This document shows, one piece after another, positions 44,502 through 54,702 of a stretch of 64,000 bases of DNA. Positions within the stretch are counted from its first letter, which is position 1; the number at the start of each line of letters is the position of its first letter. Under the pieces are notes generated by a model, which did no database searches, had not been told where the DNA came from, and saw only the letters and a program-made list of their open reading frames with translations. The translations under genes and the position numbers were made by a program. The stretch is from Oleiagrimonas citrea (GTDB taxonomy: Bacteria > Pseudomonadota > Gammaproteobacteria > Xanthomonadales > Rhodanobacteraceae): contig NZ_JAAZQD010000002.1 of NCBI RefSeq assembly GCF_012395255.1, positions 62,001 through 126,000 of the forward strand. Direction: 5' to 3'.

Positions 44502-45395
44502 TCAGCCAGATGACCGGCGCGAAGCGATGAGCCTCGGCACGCCGAGCAGGAAATGCGCCCACAAGCCGCTCCACACGAACAGCGCCGTGAACGGGTTGCG
44601 CGCTGCCGGGTCAAATTTTCGGAACCAGCGCCACATCCCGGCGTGCTTGTGCCGACTGACGAATACCGGGCGGTGACGACTGGAACTTCCGCCTGCGTGC
44701 ACCACCCGCACCTGGCCGGCCAGCAGGACCTCGTACCCCGCATCCCGCACCCTACGGCACAGATCCAGGTCCTCGCAGTGCAGGAAATAACCGGTATCGA
44801 AACCCTCGACGCGCTCGAAAACGCGGCGTTTGAGCAGCATCAGCGCCCCGGAAACGGCTTCTTCCTCGGTGACACCTTCCGGCATCGCACCGTACACGTA
44901 GACGCCCTCGCGTGCATGCTCGCCATCGCCGCGATCGCGGCCGCGCATGGTCGCCAGCGCCCGGTGCAACAGCGGATCGCGGCGGCGGGAAGCCGGATCG
45001 ATCTCGCCCTCTTCGTCACAGATGACTGCCCCGACGAGCCCGCCCTGCAAATGCGAATCCAGCGCTTCGCGAAGACGGCTCACGGTATCGGCTTCGAGCA
45101 GACAGTCGGGATTGAGGATCAGAAGATGATCGCCCTCGGCCTGCCTCGCGCCGTGGTTCACGGCCGCACCGAAGCCGAGGTTGGCGCGGTTGTACACGAC
45201 GCGCAGGCGATGGTCCTCGCTGCGCGCGCGGGCAATGGCTTCGGGTTCGCCATCGCTGGAACCGTTGTCGACCAGGATGACTTCGACGGGGACGTCGCTG
45301 TCCAGCGCCCGCGCGACACATGCCCGTGTCGTGGGGCCGCTGTCGGCGGTGACGATGATGATGCTGGTCAGTCCTTTCTGCATGGCGCTTTGCAT
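44502..45395 (-). CDS. Glycosyltransferase family 2, rhamnosyltransferase-like
   Basis: 297 residues. A GT-A fold with SIIIVTADSGPTTRACVARA, VEVILVDNGSSDGEPEAIAR, NRANLGFGAAVNHGARQAEG and the metal-binding ILNPDCLLE. Later come ALMLLKRRVFERVEGFDTGY and FLHCEDLDLCRRVRDAGYEV, typical of WbbL-like transferases. It probably adds a sugar to a lipid-linked polysaccharide; acceptor and sugar are unknown. Start ATG 45395, or ATG 45383 (MQKGLTS). Confidence 0.9.
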   Translation of the reverse strand: MQSAMQKGLTSIIIVTADSGPTTRACVARALDSDVPVEVILVDNGSSDGEPEAIARARSEDHRLRVVYNRANLGFGAAVNHGARQAEGDHLLILNPDCLLEADTVSRLREALDSHLQGGLVGAVICDEEGEIDPASRRRDPLLHRALATMRGRDRGDGEHAREGVYVYGAMPEGVTEEEAVSGALMLLKRRVFERVEGFDTGYFLHCEDLDLCRRVRDAGYEVLLAGQVRVVHAGGSSSRHRPVFVSRHKHAGMWRWFRKFDPAARNPFTALFVWSGLWAHFLLGVPRLIASRRSSG

Positions 45396-45609
45396 CCTGT
45401 CCCGGCCAAGCCGCGTGTCATCAATTCATGGATTGCCTGCGGCGACATGAATGCTACCGCCTGCATGCCCGCAGAGCCAATCCGGACACACCGCAAGCAC
45501 CGCGAATCCGCCGCATTTGCCGTGCCGAATGCACGGACAGCCAGACGCAGCACCGTTCTGCAGAGACCGACATACTGGACCGGCAATAGCGACGTCAGTT
45601 CCCCGGCAC

Positions 45610-48600
45610 TCAGTCGACCCAGACGCGAGCGTTCCGGAACATGCGCATCCACGGCGAATCCTCGCCCCATTCCGGCGGCCGCCAGGACATCTGCACGCTG
45701 CGGAACACGCGCTCAGGATGCGGCATCATGATGAGCACGCGACCGTCGGCAGCCGTGAAGCCAGTCAAGCCGCCCGGCGAACCGTTCGGATTGAGCGGAT
45801 AGCGCTCGGTCGGCGCGCCGCGATCATCGACATAACGCAGACAGCCATGGCTCTTCGACGGGCTGCACGAAAGCGGGAAGTCGGCGCGCCCCTCGCCGTG
45901 CGCAACCACCACGGGAATGCGGGAGCCGGCCATGCCCTGCAGGAAGATGCTGTCGGAGTTCAGCACTTCCACGGTGGCCAGACGTGCTTCGTACTGCTCG
46001 GACGTGTTGCGCAGGAATTCAGGCCAGTGCTTGGCGCCCGGAATGATGTCCTTGAGGTGCGAGAACATCTGGCAGCCATTGCATACGCCCAGGGCGAAGC
46101 GCGAACCGTCGGCGAGGAAGCGCTCGAACTGCGGTCGCAGATGGTCGTTGTACAGAATCGTCGTGGCCCAACCGCGTCCCGCGCCCAGCACGTCACCGTA
46201 GGAGAAGCCGCCGCATGCAGCCAGTCCGTTGAAGGCGTCAAGGAAACGGCGGCTCGCGAGCAGATCGGACATGTGCACGTCGACGGTCTCGAAGCCGGCG
46301 CGGTCGAAGGCCGCCGCCATCTCGACCTGACCATTGACCCCCTGCTCGCGCAGGATCGCCACGCGCGGACGCTTGCCGGTGGCGATCATCGGCGCGGCCA
46401 CATCCTCGGCCGGATCGAAACTCACCGACGGACGGATGCCGCGATCGCTGTCGTCGATGCGCCATTCCCGTTCGGCGTCCGCGCAATCCGGGTTGTCGCG
46501 CAGGCGCTGCATGGCGTAGCTGGTTTCGGTCCAGGCGTTGAACTGTTCCTGCCAGTTCCACTTGGCGAACACGTCGGTACCCATGAACAGCTTGATGCCG
46601 AGCTTCTGGCGTGGCTCGCCGATGCAGTGGCCGAGTTCGCTCAGGCCGTGCTTGTCCAGCAGTGCCTCGAACGCCTCGCGCTGCGCGCGCGGCACCTGCA
46701 GCACGGCGCCCAGCTCCTCGTTGAACAGGGCACGCAGGGTGGCATCGGCCCAGCCTTCCAGCTGGATTTCCAGACCGCAGTGCCCGGCGAAGGCCATTTC
46801 CAGCAGGGTGACGATCACGCCACCGTCGGAACGGTCGTGGTAGGCCAGCACCAGATCCGCGGCGTTGGCTTCCTGCACCAGGTCGAACAGCGCCTTCAGG
46901 CGCTTCGGATCGTCCAGATCGGGCGGCACGCCACCGCCGCGGTTGAACGCCTGGGTCAGCGCCGACGCGCCGAGACGGTCGCGGCCGCCGCCGAGGTCGA
47001 TCAGCCACAGGTCCGTGTCGCCCTGATCCATCCGCAGCTGCGGCGTCAGTGACTTGCGCACGTCCTCGACATGGGCGAAACCGGTGACCACCAGCGAAAC
47101 CGGCGCCACGGTGCGCTGCTCGCCGGCCTCCGGATCGTCCCACACGGTCTGCATGGACATCGAATCCTTGCCGACGGGAATGGACAGGCCCAACTGCGGG
47201 CACAGCTCCATGGCCACCGCTTCCACGGCGTCGAACAGCGCGGCATCCTCGCCGGCATGGTTGACCGCCGCCATCCAGTTGGCGGACAGACGGATCTTGC
47301 TCAGATCACCGATGGGCGCGGCCGCCAGATTGGTGATGGCCTCGCCGACCGCGATGCGCGCGGCGTCGGCGCTGGACAGCAGCGCCACCGGCGCGCGTTC
47401 GGCCATCGCCATCGCCTCGCCGGCATAGCCGTCGAAATCGAGCAGGGTCACGGCGCAGTCGGCCACCGGCACCTGCCACGGACCGACCATCGGATCGCGT
47501 GCGCACAGGCCGCCGACGCTGCGGTCGCCGATGGTAATGAGGAACGACTTGCTGCCGACCACCGGCATGCGCAGCACGCGGCTCAGCGCCTCGCCCAGCT
47601 CGATGCCGGACAGGTCCGGCACCAGGTCCACGCGCGGCTTGCAGCGGGTGGCATCACGGTGCATGCGCGGCGGCTTGCCGAACAGCATGTCCATGGACAG
47701 ATCGATCACGCGAATGTCGCGCTTGCGATCATGCACGCGGAGATGTTCCTCGGCAGTGGCCTCGCCGACCACGGCCAGCGGGCAGCGCTCGCGCAGGCAG
47801 ATCGCCTCCAGCATCTCCAGATCGTCCGGTCGCACCGCCAGCACATAGCGTTCCTGCGACTCGTTGCACCACACCTGCATCGGCGTCAACGACGGGTCGT
47901 CGCAGGGAATCTTCGACAGATCGATGTCGCCACCCAGGTCGGCGTCGTGCAGGATCTCGGGAATGGCGTTGGACAGGCCGCCCGCACCGACATCGTGAAT
48001 GCTGACAATCGGATTGTGTTCACCGCGCGCCCAGCACTGGTCGATGACTTCCTGGCAGCGGCGCTCCATTTCCGGGTTGTCGCGCTGCACCGAGGCGAAG
48101 TCGAGTTCGTCGCTGGAGCTGCCGCCGGCCATCGACGAAGCGGCGCCGCCACCCAGACCGATCAGCATCGCCGGCCCGCCCAGCACGACGACCTTGTCAC
48201 CCGGTTTCACCTGGCCCTTGGCCACATGCTGACGACGGATGTTGGCCAGACCCCCGGCGATCATGATCGGCTTGTCGTAGCCACGGCGCACGCCGGGCTT
48301 GCCGTTCTCGGTCTCGAAGGTGCGGAAGTAGCCACCCAGGCACGGACGACCGAATTCGTTGTTGTACGCGGCCGCGCCCAGCGGACCATCGCGCATGATC
48401 TCGAACGCGGTGGCGAATCGCGCCGGCAACGGCCGCTCGTTCTCCCACGGCCGCGGCAGCCCGGGAATGCGCAGATGCGACACGGAGAAGCCGGTCAGGC
48501 CAGCCTTGGGCTTGCCGCCACGGCCGGTCGCGCCCTCGTCGCGGATCTCGCCACCGGCACCGGTACCCGCGCCGGGCCATGGCGCAATCGCGGTCGGGTG

Positions 48601-49476
48601 GTTGTGCGTCTCCACCTTGATGGCGAAGTCGATGTCCTCTTCGGTCATGCGCCAGACGCCGTCCTCGGGATCGGCGAAGAAGCGCTTGCCCACGCCGCCG
48701 CTGATGACTGCGGCATTGTCCGAATACGCGGACAGCGTGTGCGCCGGCGACTTCTCGTGCGTGTTGCGGATCATGCCGAACAGCGTGACCGTCTGCGGAT
48801 CGCCGTCGACACTCCAGGTGGCGTTGAAGACCTTGTGCCGGCAGTGCTCGGAGTTGGCCTGCGCGAACATCATCAGCTCGGCGTCGCTGGGATCGCGATC
48901 CATCTCGGCGTAGCGAGCGGCCAGATAGTCGATCTCGTCGTCGGCCAGCGCCAGGCCCAACTCGCGGTTGGCGGCGATCAGCGCATCATGCGCCGCCTCG
49001 CCCAACTCGACGCGCGCCAGCGGGCCGGCTTGGCCGTGCAGGAACAGGCCTTCGGCCTCGTCCCGATCCGACAGCACCGATTGCGTCATCGGATCGTGCA
49101 GTTGCGCGAGCATCGCGCGCTCGTCGTCGCTGCCCGCCTCGGGCCGATGATCGATCAGATAAGCCACTCCGCGCTCGACGCGGACCACATCCAGCCCGGC
49201 CTCACGCACAATGTCGGTGGCCTTGCTCGACCACGGCGAAATGGTGCCCAGGCGGGGCGTCACCCAGAGCGAGGCATCGGCCGGATCGTCCTCCTTCGCC
49301 GCCAGCACGCCGCGCAAGTGCGCCAGCGCTTCTTCGTCGAGCGCCGGTCCGGTCTCGACAAAGTAGACGAACCAGGCTGATCGAACGCGCAACCCGTGCT
49401 GGATGGCGCCGAGTCGGGCGTTGATCTGGTCGAGGCGAAACGGGGAAAGGGCACTGTGCCCGTCGAGAGCAATCAT
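45610..49476 (-). CDS. purL: Phosphoribosylformylglycinamidine synthase (single-chain PurL)
   Basis: 1288 residues, the fourth step of purine synthesis (FGAR to FGAM with glutamine). An N-terminal PurS-like region precedes two AIRS-like halves ([74 protein letters not shown]). The C-terminal glutamine amidotransferase has [15 protein letters not shown]. This long single-chain form is usual for gammaproteobacteria. The start at 49476 ([13 protein letters not shown]) was preferred to a TTG 15 bases upstream. Confidence 0.97.
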   Translation of the reverse strand: MIALDGHSALSPFRLDQINARLGAIQHGLRVRSAWFVYFVETGPALDEEALAHLRGVLAAKEDDPADASLWVTPRLGTISPWSSKATDIVREAGLDVVRVERGVAYLIDHRPEAGSDDERAMLAQLHDPMTQSVLSDRDEAEGLFLHGQAGPLARVELGEAAHDALIAANRELGLALADDEIDYLAARYAEMDRDPSDAELMMFAQANSEHCRHKVFNATWSVDGDPQTVTLFGMIRNTHEKSPAHTLSAYSDNAAVISGGVGKRFFADPEDGVWRMTEEDIDFAIKVETHNHPTAIAPWPGAGTGAGGEIRDEGATGRGGKPKAGLTGFSVSHLRIPGLPRPWENERPLPARFATAFEIMRDGPLGAAAYNNEFGRPCLGGYFRTFETENGKPGVRRGYDKPIMIAGGLANIRRQHVAKGQVKPGDKVVVLGGPAMLIGLGGGAASSMAGGSSSDELDFASVQRDNPEMERRCQEVIDQCWARGEHNPIVSIHDVGAGGLSNAIPEILHDADLGGDIDLSKIPCDDPSLTPMQVWCNESQERYVLAVRPDDLEMLEAICLRERCPLAVVGEATAEEHLRVHDRKRDIRVIDLSMDMLFGKPPRMHRDATRCKPRVDLVPDLSGIELGEALSRVLRMPVVGSKSFLITIGDRSVGGLCARDPMVGPWQVPVADCAVTLLDFDGYAGEAMAMAERAPVALLSSADAARIAVGEAITNLAAAPIGDLSKIRLSANWMAAVNHAGEDAALFDAVEAVAMELCPQLGLSIPVGKDSMSMQTVWDDPEAGEQRTVAPVSLVVTGFAHVEDVRKSLTPQLRMDQGDTDLWLIDLGGGRDRLGASALTQAFNRGGGVPPDLDDPKRLKALFDLVQEANAADLVLAYHDRSDGGVIVTLLEMAFAGHCGLEIQLEGWADATLRALFNEELGAVLQVPRAQREAFEALLDKHGLSELGHCIGEPRQKLGIKLFMGTDVFAKWNWQEQFNAWTETSYAMQRLRDNPDCADAEREWRIDDSDRGIRPSVSFDPAEDVAAPMIATGKRPRVAILREQGVNGQVEMAAAFDRAGFETVDVHMSDLLASRRFLDAFNGLAACGGFSYGDVLGAGRGWATTILYNDHLRPQFERFLADGSRFALGVCNGCQMFSHLKDIIPGAKHWPEFLRNTSEQYEARLATVEVLNSDSIFLQGMAGSRIPVVVAHGEGRADFPLSCSPSKSHGCLRYVDDRGAPTERYPLNPNGSPGGLTGFTAADGRVLIMMPHPERVFRSVQMSWRPPEWGEDSPWMRMFRNARVWVD

Positions 49477-49547
49477 GTGCTTGCTGCGCAAAGGAAAACG
49501 GCCATTCTACCGGAGTCCCGTCGCGGCCAACACCACCCTGCGACAAA

Positions 49548-49568
49548 CGGCACGATTGAATCGTGCCG
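49548..49568 (-). terminator. Probable terminator of dsbC
   Basis: A 9-bp perfect stem, CGGCACGAT/ATCGTGCCG with a 3-base loop, lies 5 bases beyond the dsbC stop. It is followed on the minus strand by TTTG. Confidence 0.6.
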
Positions 49569-49573
49569 CAAGC

Positions 49574-50368
49574 TCAGCGCTGCGCGGCGGCCTTCGGGTC
49601 CGTGCCGGCCGGCGTCTGCTGGATACGCACCATGCGCACCGCCTGCAGGAGCTGCCTCGGGTTCAGATAACCGCCGATCACCGAACCGTCCTCGGCGATG
49701 ATCGTGGGCGTGCCGTCCACACCGATGCGCTGACCCAGGTGGTACTCGCGCGCCACCGGATTGGGGCACGTCGCCGACTTGATGGACTCGCCGGCCTTGG
49801 CCTCGGTGAAGGCTTTCTTGCGGTCCTTGGCGCACCAGACCGACACGGCCTTGGCGTAGGACGGCGTATCGCGGCCACTGGGCACGGCCTTCAGGCCCGA
49901 ACGCGGCCAGAACAGATACTGCACCGCAATGCCTTCGGCGTTGTAGGCCGCCATGTGCTGGTGGAACACACGGCAGTAGCCGCAATCGAGATCGGTGAAC
50001 ACGGTCACCGTGTACTTCGGGTGCGGCGGCGCGTAGATCACGCGATCACTGGCCGGCACCGTCGCCAGCGCCTGCCGGCGAATCGCCTTCATGTTCGCTT
50101 CAGTGAGATTGCGCGACTGGTCCGCATCGAACAGCTGACCGGCCATCACGTACTTGCCGTCGGTACTGACGTAGATGATCTTGCCGTGCACCAGGGCCTG
50201 ATAGAAGCCGGGCATCGGCGCCGGCTCGACGTGGGTCGGCTTCGCATCCGGCGCCAGACGGGCCAGCGCGTGCGCCACCACCTTGGTCGCAGGACCGGAT
50301 GCGGGCGCCGCGGCGATGGCAGCGAAAGACGACAGGAAAAACGCGACAACCAGAATTTTGCGGACCAT
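49574..50368 (-). CDS. dsbC: Periplasmic disulfide isomerase, DsbC family
   Basis: 264 residues with an N-terminal signal peptide (ILVVAFFLSSFAAIAA). A small dimerisation domain (MPGFYQALVHGKIIYVSTDG) is followed by a thioredoxin fold with the active site CGYC at 129-132 (VFTDLDCGYCRVFHQHM) and the cis-proline loop GVDGTPTIIAEDGSVIGGYL. DsbC reshuffles wrong disulfides in the periplasm, kept reduced by DsbD. A second Cys pair lies at VWCAKD and SATCPNP. Confidence 0.93.
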   Translation of the reverse strand: MVRKILVVAFFLSSFAAIAAAPASGPATKVVAHALARLAPDAKPTHVEPAPMPGFYQALVHGKIIYVSTDGKYVMAGQLFDADQSRNLTEANMKAIRRQALATVPASDRVIYAPPHPKYTVTVFTDLDCGYCRVFHQHMAAYNAEGIAVQYLFWPRSGLKAVPSGRDTPSYAKAVSVWCAKDRKKAFTEAKAGESIKSATCPNPVAREYHLGQRIGVDGTPTIIAEDGSVIGGYLNPRQLLQAVRMVRIQQTPAGTDPKAAAQR

Positions 50369-50507
50369 GAAGCTTCTCACTCGACAAGCCGCGCGCAAAC
50401 GTCGACAGGATGCATACGCGCCGGAAAGGAACTGCATTGTCGCACGCCACCCGGACGTCGCAACGGCCCTGCAGCACGAAACCGGATCGTCGCAGGTCAG
50501 GCCTCGC

Positions 50508-52127
50508 TCACCGATTCAGCGCGCACAATTTCAGATCATCGTCGAGATTGGACCGGATCGGCCGGCAGCGATGCGACGCAAGCGTCAGCCCATATCGGCG
50601 CAGATCTTTGCCCGCCGCCGGCAGGTCGCGCACCACGGCCTGTATCGGCCCCCGATGGGTTGCGATCCGCTCTCGCAGCATCGCTCCCAGCATTTGATGA
50701 CGCGCAAGGTTCGTGAACCACGTGATTCCGGCAAACGTCGCACGCCGCCCCTGCAGGAATGGCACCACGAAGGCATTGGGCTGATCGACCACCAGCACCA
50801 GTGTGTCATCGGGAAGTCGAGGTGCGTGCACTTCGACACTGTGCGCAGCAAAAGGCGCATGCCCCCAGTCTGGGCGATGCGTCCCGAACAGCAGCAGCAG
50901 CGTGACGAACACACCGACCCCTACCCAGACGCGACGCGCAACGCGCCCACGGAGCTGTTCGGCGAACCGGCGTATCAGCAGCAGACCGATCAATCCGCTC
51001 AGGGCCTCGACCGGAATCAGATAGCGATAGATGGAGAACAGCGCCAACCAGCCAGCGTAGGCCACGCCCACAAAGAGCAGCAACGCCATCTCCGCACGCA
51101 GACCTGCCCGCTGCGCCTGCGCGGTACCCGCACGACGCAAGCGCCACGGCAACATGGCGCCGAGCGCCACCACACCGAGCCAGACCACGGCAAGACGTCC
51201 GTCGCGCATCGGAAATTCGCTGACCAGACGGCTTTTGCGCACGCTCCACTCGAACGGATAAAACAGCCACTGCAGCACGCCGTGCGGTCGGAAACGCGCA
51301 TCCGTGCCGTTGATGGCTGGCACCCAGTCGGAATGGAACACGTTGTTGAACAACGGGAACAGCGGATTGCCGGTCATGCGGTACAGATGCAGACCCCACG
51401 CGCCGTAGGCAAGCAGCACCCCCGTCGCACCGGCAACTCCGAACAATGCGACATGACGCATGCGCGATCCACGCGGCGCCAGTACCAGGCAGGCTGCAGC
51501 CAGCGCTGGCGCATAGACGATCGCCGTGGGCTTCAGTCCCACCGCCACGCCCGCCAGCAAACCGGCCAACAACAGCTTCCATCCCACCCCGCGCTGCCCG
51601 GCGCCGTCAGCTGCCGGCGCGATGCGCAGCAGCATGGCGAAGACCGTGAGCACCAGCATGGCCAGCGGGACCTCATTGAACGTGGCCCCGGCCTGCGCCA
51701 TTACCGCACTCCCGGACACGCCGATCCACCACGCCAGCGCCTCGCCCAGGCCCGCCGCACGCCCCTCCCTCCGAGCAAACTCGATCACGATGACGCCGAC
51801 CACATAAATCAGCGCGCCATACCAGAGCCCCTGCAGAGCGGCGACCACGCGCGGCCAGGCATTCAGCGGCCCGGTGACCAACAGGTAGTACGGGATGTCC
51901 GGCAGCGGGTTGTAGTAGCTCTGCAAGCCGGCCACCGCCACGTCGTCGTTTGCATGACCGGTCAACCAGGCCCACGGGTTGTACAGGTGATAATTCAGCA
52001 GGTCCCAGTTGATGTCCTGCCCGAGCAGCACCGAAGTCAGCGCACCGACGAGCAGGCAGAGCGCCAGCGCACCCAGCGGATGCCGGGCGGACCATCCGAA
52101 CACGCGCCGCACGAAACCGTCGATCAT
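50508..52127 (-). CDS. Polytopic membrane protein, GT-C-type glycosyltransferase-like
   Basis: 539 residues with about ten to twelve hydrophobic helices. The first periplasmic loop carries acidic residues (INWDLLNYHLYNPWAW, then DDVAVAGLQ), as in GT-C glycosyltransferases that use lipid-linked sugars. The C-terminal 120 residues are soluble (VVDQPNAFVVPFLQGRRATF). It overlaps by ATGA with the family-2 glycosyltransferase upstream, which would make the polyprenyl-sugar donor. Exact family and substrate are not certain. Confidence 0.8.
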   Translation of the reverse strand: MIDGFVRRVFGWSARHPLGALALCLLVGALTSVLLGQDINWDLLNYHLYNPWAWLTGHANDDVAVAGLQSYYNPLPDIPYYLLVTGPLNAWPRVVAALQGLWYGALIYVVGVIVIEFARREGRAAGLGEALAWWIGVSGSAVMAQAGATFNEVPLAMLVLTVFAMLLRIAPAADGAGQRGVGWKLLLAGLLAGVAVGLKPTAIVYAPALAAACLVLAPRGSRMRHVALFGVAGATGVLLAYGAWGLHLYRMTGNPLFPLFNNVFHSDWVPAINGTDARFRPHGVLQWLFYPFEWSVRKSRLVSEFPMRDGRLAVVWLGVVALGAMLPWRLRRAGTAQAQRAGLRAEMALLLFVGVAYAGWLALFSIYRYLIPVEALSGLIGLLLIRRFAEQLRGRVARRVWVGVGVFVTLLLLFGTHRPDWGHAPFAAHSVEVHAPRLPDDTLVLVVDQPNAFVVPFLQGRRATFAGITWFTNLARHQMLGAMLRERIATHRGPIQAVVRDLPAAGKDLRRYGLTLASHRCRPIRSNLDDDLKLCALNR

Positions 52128-53083
52128 GTCCGCGACGACCGCAACGGTATCGACAGGTAGGCAAGACGACGCGTCTCGCTACGCCCGCGGGTCACCGTGT
52201 CCAGGATGATGCCGCAAGCCAGGAAAAGCATGGCCACGACCATCAACGCCGCGCACAGGATCGCGGTGGGAAAACGCGGCACCAGACCGGTGTCCAGCCA
52301 CGTCATGATCAACGGAATCGCCAGTAGAACAGACGCTGTTGCGGTCAATGCGCTAAGGATCGAAAAGAACGCCAGCGGGCGAGCATCCTTGGAAAGGCGC
52401 AGCAGTCGGAGCAGGATCTGCAACCCGTCTTTCCACGTACTAAGCTTGCTCTCCGAGCCTTCCGGACGGGCGCGATAGGTGGTGCGGATCTCGTCCGTGG
52501 GCATGCGCAATTCCAGTGCGTGCACGGTCAACTCGGTCTCGATCTCGAAGCCGTCGACCTGCGTCGGGAACGACTTCACGAACCGGCGCGAGAACACGCG
52601 GTACCCGGAGAGCATGTCACCAGTGCTCCCACCGAACAGCAAACCCACCGTGCTGGTGAAGAAGCGATTGCCGAAGCGATGGCCGAAGCGGTAAGCCTCG
52701 TCCTCGCTGCTGACGCGCACACCCACGACCATGTCCAACTGCTGATCGACCAGCCGCTGCACCATCGTCTCGGCGGCGCCGGCGTCATACGTGTCGTCGC
52801 CATCCACCAGCACGTAGAAATCGGCCTCGATGTCCGCGAACATGCGCCGCACCACGCTGCCCTTGCCCTGCCGCGGTTCGCGCCGCACCACCGCACCGGC
52901 GGCTTCGGCCCGGCCGGCCGTGTCGTCGACGGAATTGTTGTCGTAGACGTAGATCGTCGCCTGCGGCAGGTACTTCGCGAAGTCGCGCACGACATCGGCG
53001 ATGGTCGCCGCCTCGTTGTAGCACGGAATCAGAACCGCAACCGCGGCATCTTCCCCCTGCGCTTGTCCGGGTTGTTCCGGCAT
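52124..53083 (-). CDS. Family 2 glycosyltransferase, dolichol-phosphate mannose synthase-like
   Basis: 319 residues. The GT-A domain shows VLIPCYNEAATIADVVRDFA, YVYDNNSVDDTAGRAEAAGA, YVLVDGDDTYDAGAAETMVQ and GYRVFSRRFVKSFPTQVDGF with EIETELTVHAL. Two C-terminal helices (LAFFSILSALTATASVLLAI; AALMVVAMLFLACGIILD) anchor it. It probably transfers a sugar to undecaprenyl or polyprenyl phosphate for the downstream GT-C protein. Start ATG 53083 (MPEQPGQAQGED); ATG 53104 adds MVHGWKR. Confidence 0.92.
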   Translation of the reverse strand: MPEQPGQAQGEDAAVAVLIPCYNEAATIADVVRDFAKYLPQATIYVYDNNSVDDTAGRAEAAGAVVRREPRQGKGSVVRRMFADIEADFYVLVDGDDTYDAGAAETMVQRLVDQQLDMVVGVRVSSEDEAYRFGHRFGNRFFTSTVGLLFGGSTGDMLSGYRVFSRRFVKSFPTQVDGFEIETELTVHALELRMPTDEIRTTYRARPEGSESKLSTWKDGLQILLRLLRLSKDARPLAFFSILSALTATASVLLAIPLIMTWLDTGLVPRFPTAILCAALMVVAMLFLACGIILDTVTRGRSETRRLAYLSIPLRSSRT

Positions 53084-53162
53084 GCGTTTCCATCCATGAA
53101 CCAATCAAGGCCGTTATCGTAGCGGGACTGCACGGCGCGGGCCATGCCGCTCACCGGCCGTA

Positions 53163-54074
53163 TCATCCGCGCGGATGATGCTGGGCATGCAGTCGCTTGA
53201 GTCCCTCGCGCGCAACGAGCGTGTAGATCTGCGTGGTGCTGAGCGCGCTGTGCCCCAGCAGCATCTGCAGGGCGCGCAGGTCCGCGCCGTGATTGAGCAG
53301 GTGCGTGGCGAAGGAATGCCGCAGCACGTGCGGGGAAATGCGCTTGGCGGCGATGCCGACCTGCATCGCGTAGCGCTTGACCAGCGTCCAGAACATCTGC
53401 CGGCTCATCGCCGCGGCGCGGTTGGACAGGAACAGCGCCACCGGCTGTCGTCCGCGCGCCAGTTCGGGGCGCGCTTCGTTCAGGTAGCGCTCGATCCAGT
53501 CGAGCGCGGTCTCGCCGACCGGAATCAGACGCTCCTTGTCGCCCTTGCCGGTGACGCGCAGCACGCCCTGGCGCATATTGAGGCCCGCGATCGGCACGTT
53601 GACCAACTCCGACACGCGCAGCCCGGAGGCGTACATCAGCTCCAGCATGGCGCGGTCGCGCAGACCCAGCGGCGTGGTCACGTCCGGCGCGGTGAGCAGC
53701 GCTTCGACCTCGCGCTCGGCCAGCGCCTTGGGCAGACTTCGCGGGAGCTTGGGGCGCTGCAGCATCAGCGTCGGGTCCTCGAAACCGGGGCGATGCCGCG
53801 CCACATGCGCGTAGTAGCGGCGAAACGTGGTCTGTCGCCGCGCCATGCTGCGTGCGGACACGCGCTGCGCGCCGAGATACCCGGAAATATCGGCACGCCC
53901 CGCTGTGTCCAGATGGGTGCCATGCCCATTCAGCCAGCGCGCCAGTCCTTCCAGATCGCGTCGATAGGCATCCAGCGTGCGCGCGGCCAGGCCGTCCTCC
54001 GACCACAGTCGTTCGATGAAAACATCGATGCTGTCGCGGTCCACATCGGCGATACTGTCGGTCTTGTCCGTCAT
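53163..54074 (-). CDS. xerD: Tyrosine recombinase XerD
   Basis: 303 residues. An N-terminal SAM-like DNA-binding domain (GLAARTLDAYRRDLEGLARW) is followed by a catalytic domain. The Arg is in MYASGLRVSELVNV; then GKGDKERLIPVG, HVLRHSFATHLLNHGADLRA, LGHSALSTTQIYTLVAREG with the Tyr nucleophile. With XerC it resolves chromosome dimers at dif. Assignment to XerD rather than XerC rests on GLRVSELVNVPIAGLNMRQG and length. The start at 54074 (MTDKTDS) is uncertain by about 8 codons. Confidence 0.9.
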   Translation of the reverse strand: MTDKTDSIADVDRDSIDVFIERLWSEDGLAARTLDAYRRDLEGLARWLNGHGTHLDTAGRADISGYLGAQRVSARSMARRQTTFRRYYAHVARHRPGFEDPTLMLQRPKLPRSLPKALAEREVEALLTAPDVTTPLGLRDRAMLELMYASGLRVSELVNVPIAGLNMRQGVLRVTGKGDKERLIPVGETALDWIERYLNEARPELARGRQPVALFLSNRAAAMSRQMFWTLVKRYAMQVGIAAKRISPHVLRHSFATHLLNHGADLRALQMLLGHSALSTTQIYTLVAREGLKRLHAQHHPRG

Positions 54075-54115
54075 GACCGCGATGCTGGATGCAAGCACGC
54101 ACCCGGCGCAAGCCT

Positions 54116-54613
54116 ATGAATGAAACGACCCGCTCCTCCGAGCTGCCCGCGCCGTTCTGGCGGCGCCTGCTGGCCCTGGTCTACGAACTGCTGGCGGTGC
54201 TGGCGATCCTGTTCGTGACCGACATGGTCTGCCTGCTGATCACCCGCGGCCAGCTCGATCCGCACGCCGCGTGGTACCGCGCTGCACTGCTGCTGGCGCC
54301 GGCGGCGTACTTCCTGATCTCGTGGACGCGCGGCGGACAGAGCCTGGGCATGCGCCCCTGGCGCCTCTATCTGCGTACCGACGCCGGCACGGCACCCGAC
54401 CTGCGCCGCTCAATCCTGCGCTTCGCGATACTCGCCACGCCGCTGCTGCTGCTGTCCATCGCACCGTTCGCCGGTCCGGTGGCTGCAATGATCGCGCCGT
54501 TCGCCGCCTGGGCGCTGTTCCTGCTTCCGGCCCTGTTCGACCGCCGGCATCGCGCGCTGCACGACATGCTCGCCGGCACCTGGATCGTGTATCGGCCTGC
54601 CCCGAAGAACTGA
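54116..54613 (+). CDS. RDD family membrane protein
   Basis: 165 residues with an RDD-type layout: PAPFWRRLLALVYELLAVLA near the N-terminus, two further hydrophobic stretches, GGQSLGMRPWRLYLRTDAGT after the second helix, and PALFDRRHRALHDMLAGTWI at the end. RDD proteins are small inner-membrane proteins, some linked to Na+ transport; most are uncharacterised. It is divergent from xerD, 41 bases away, and convergent with lptG. Confidence 0.88.
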   Translation: MNETTRSSELPAPFWRRLLALVYELLAVLAILFVTDMVCLLITRGQLDPHAAWYRAALLLAPAAYFLISWTRGGQSLGMRPWRLYLRTDAGTAPDLRRSILRFAILATPLLLLSIAPFAGPVAAMIAPFAAWALFLLPALFDRRHRALHDMLAGTWIVYRPAPKN

Positions 54614-54702
54614 ACCTTTCCGCGCCGCGCGGAAACCGCGACCTTTCAGGATTCGATCGAATCGTTCCGCGTTACGGACGGGCCCCACCGTTTTCGGGGA
54701 CG

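Noticed and set aside
47071-49380. Long plus-strand open frame opposite purL
   Set aside because: It is a shadow of the purL coding strand; no motif, no ribosome site.
53162-53179. Palindrome ATCATCCGCGCGGATGAT at the xerD 3' end
   Set aside because: It covers the last codons and stop of xerD, has no T-run and is not near a promoter; probably chance in GC-rich coding DNA.
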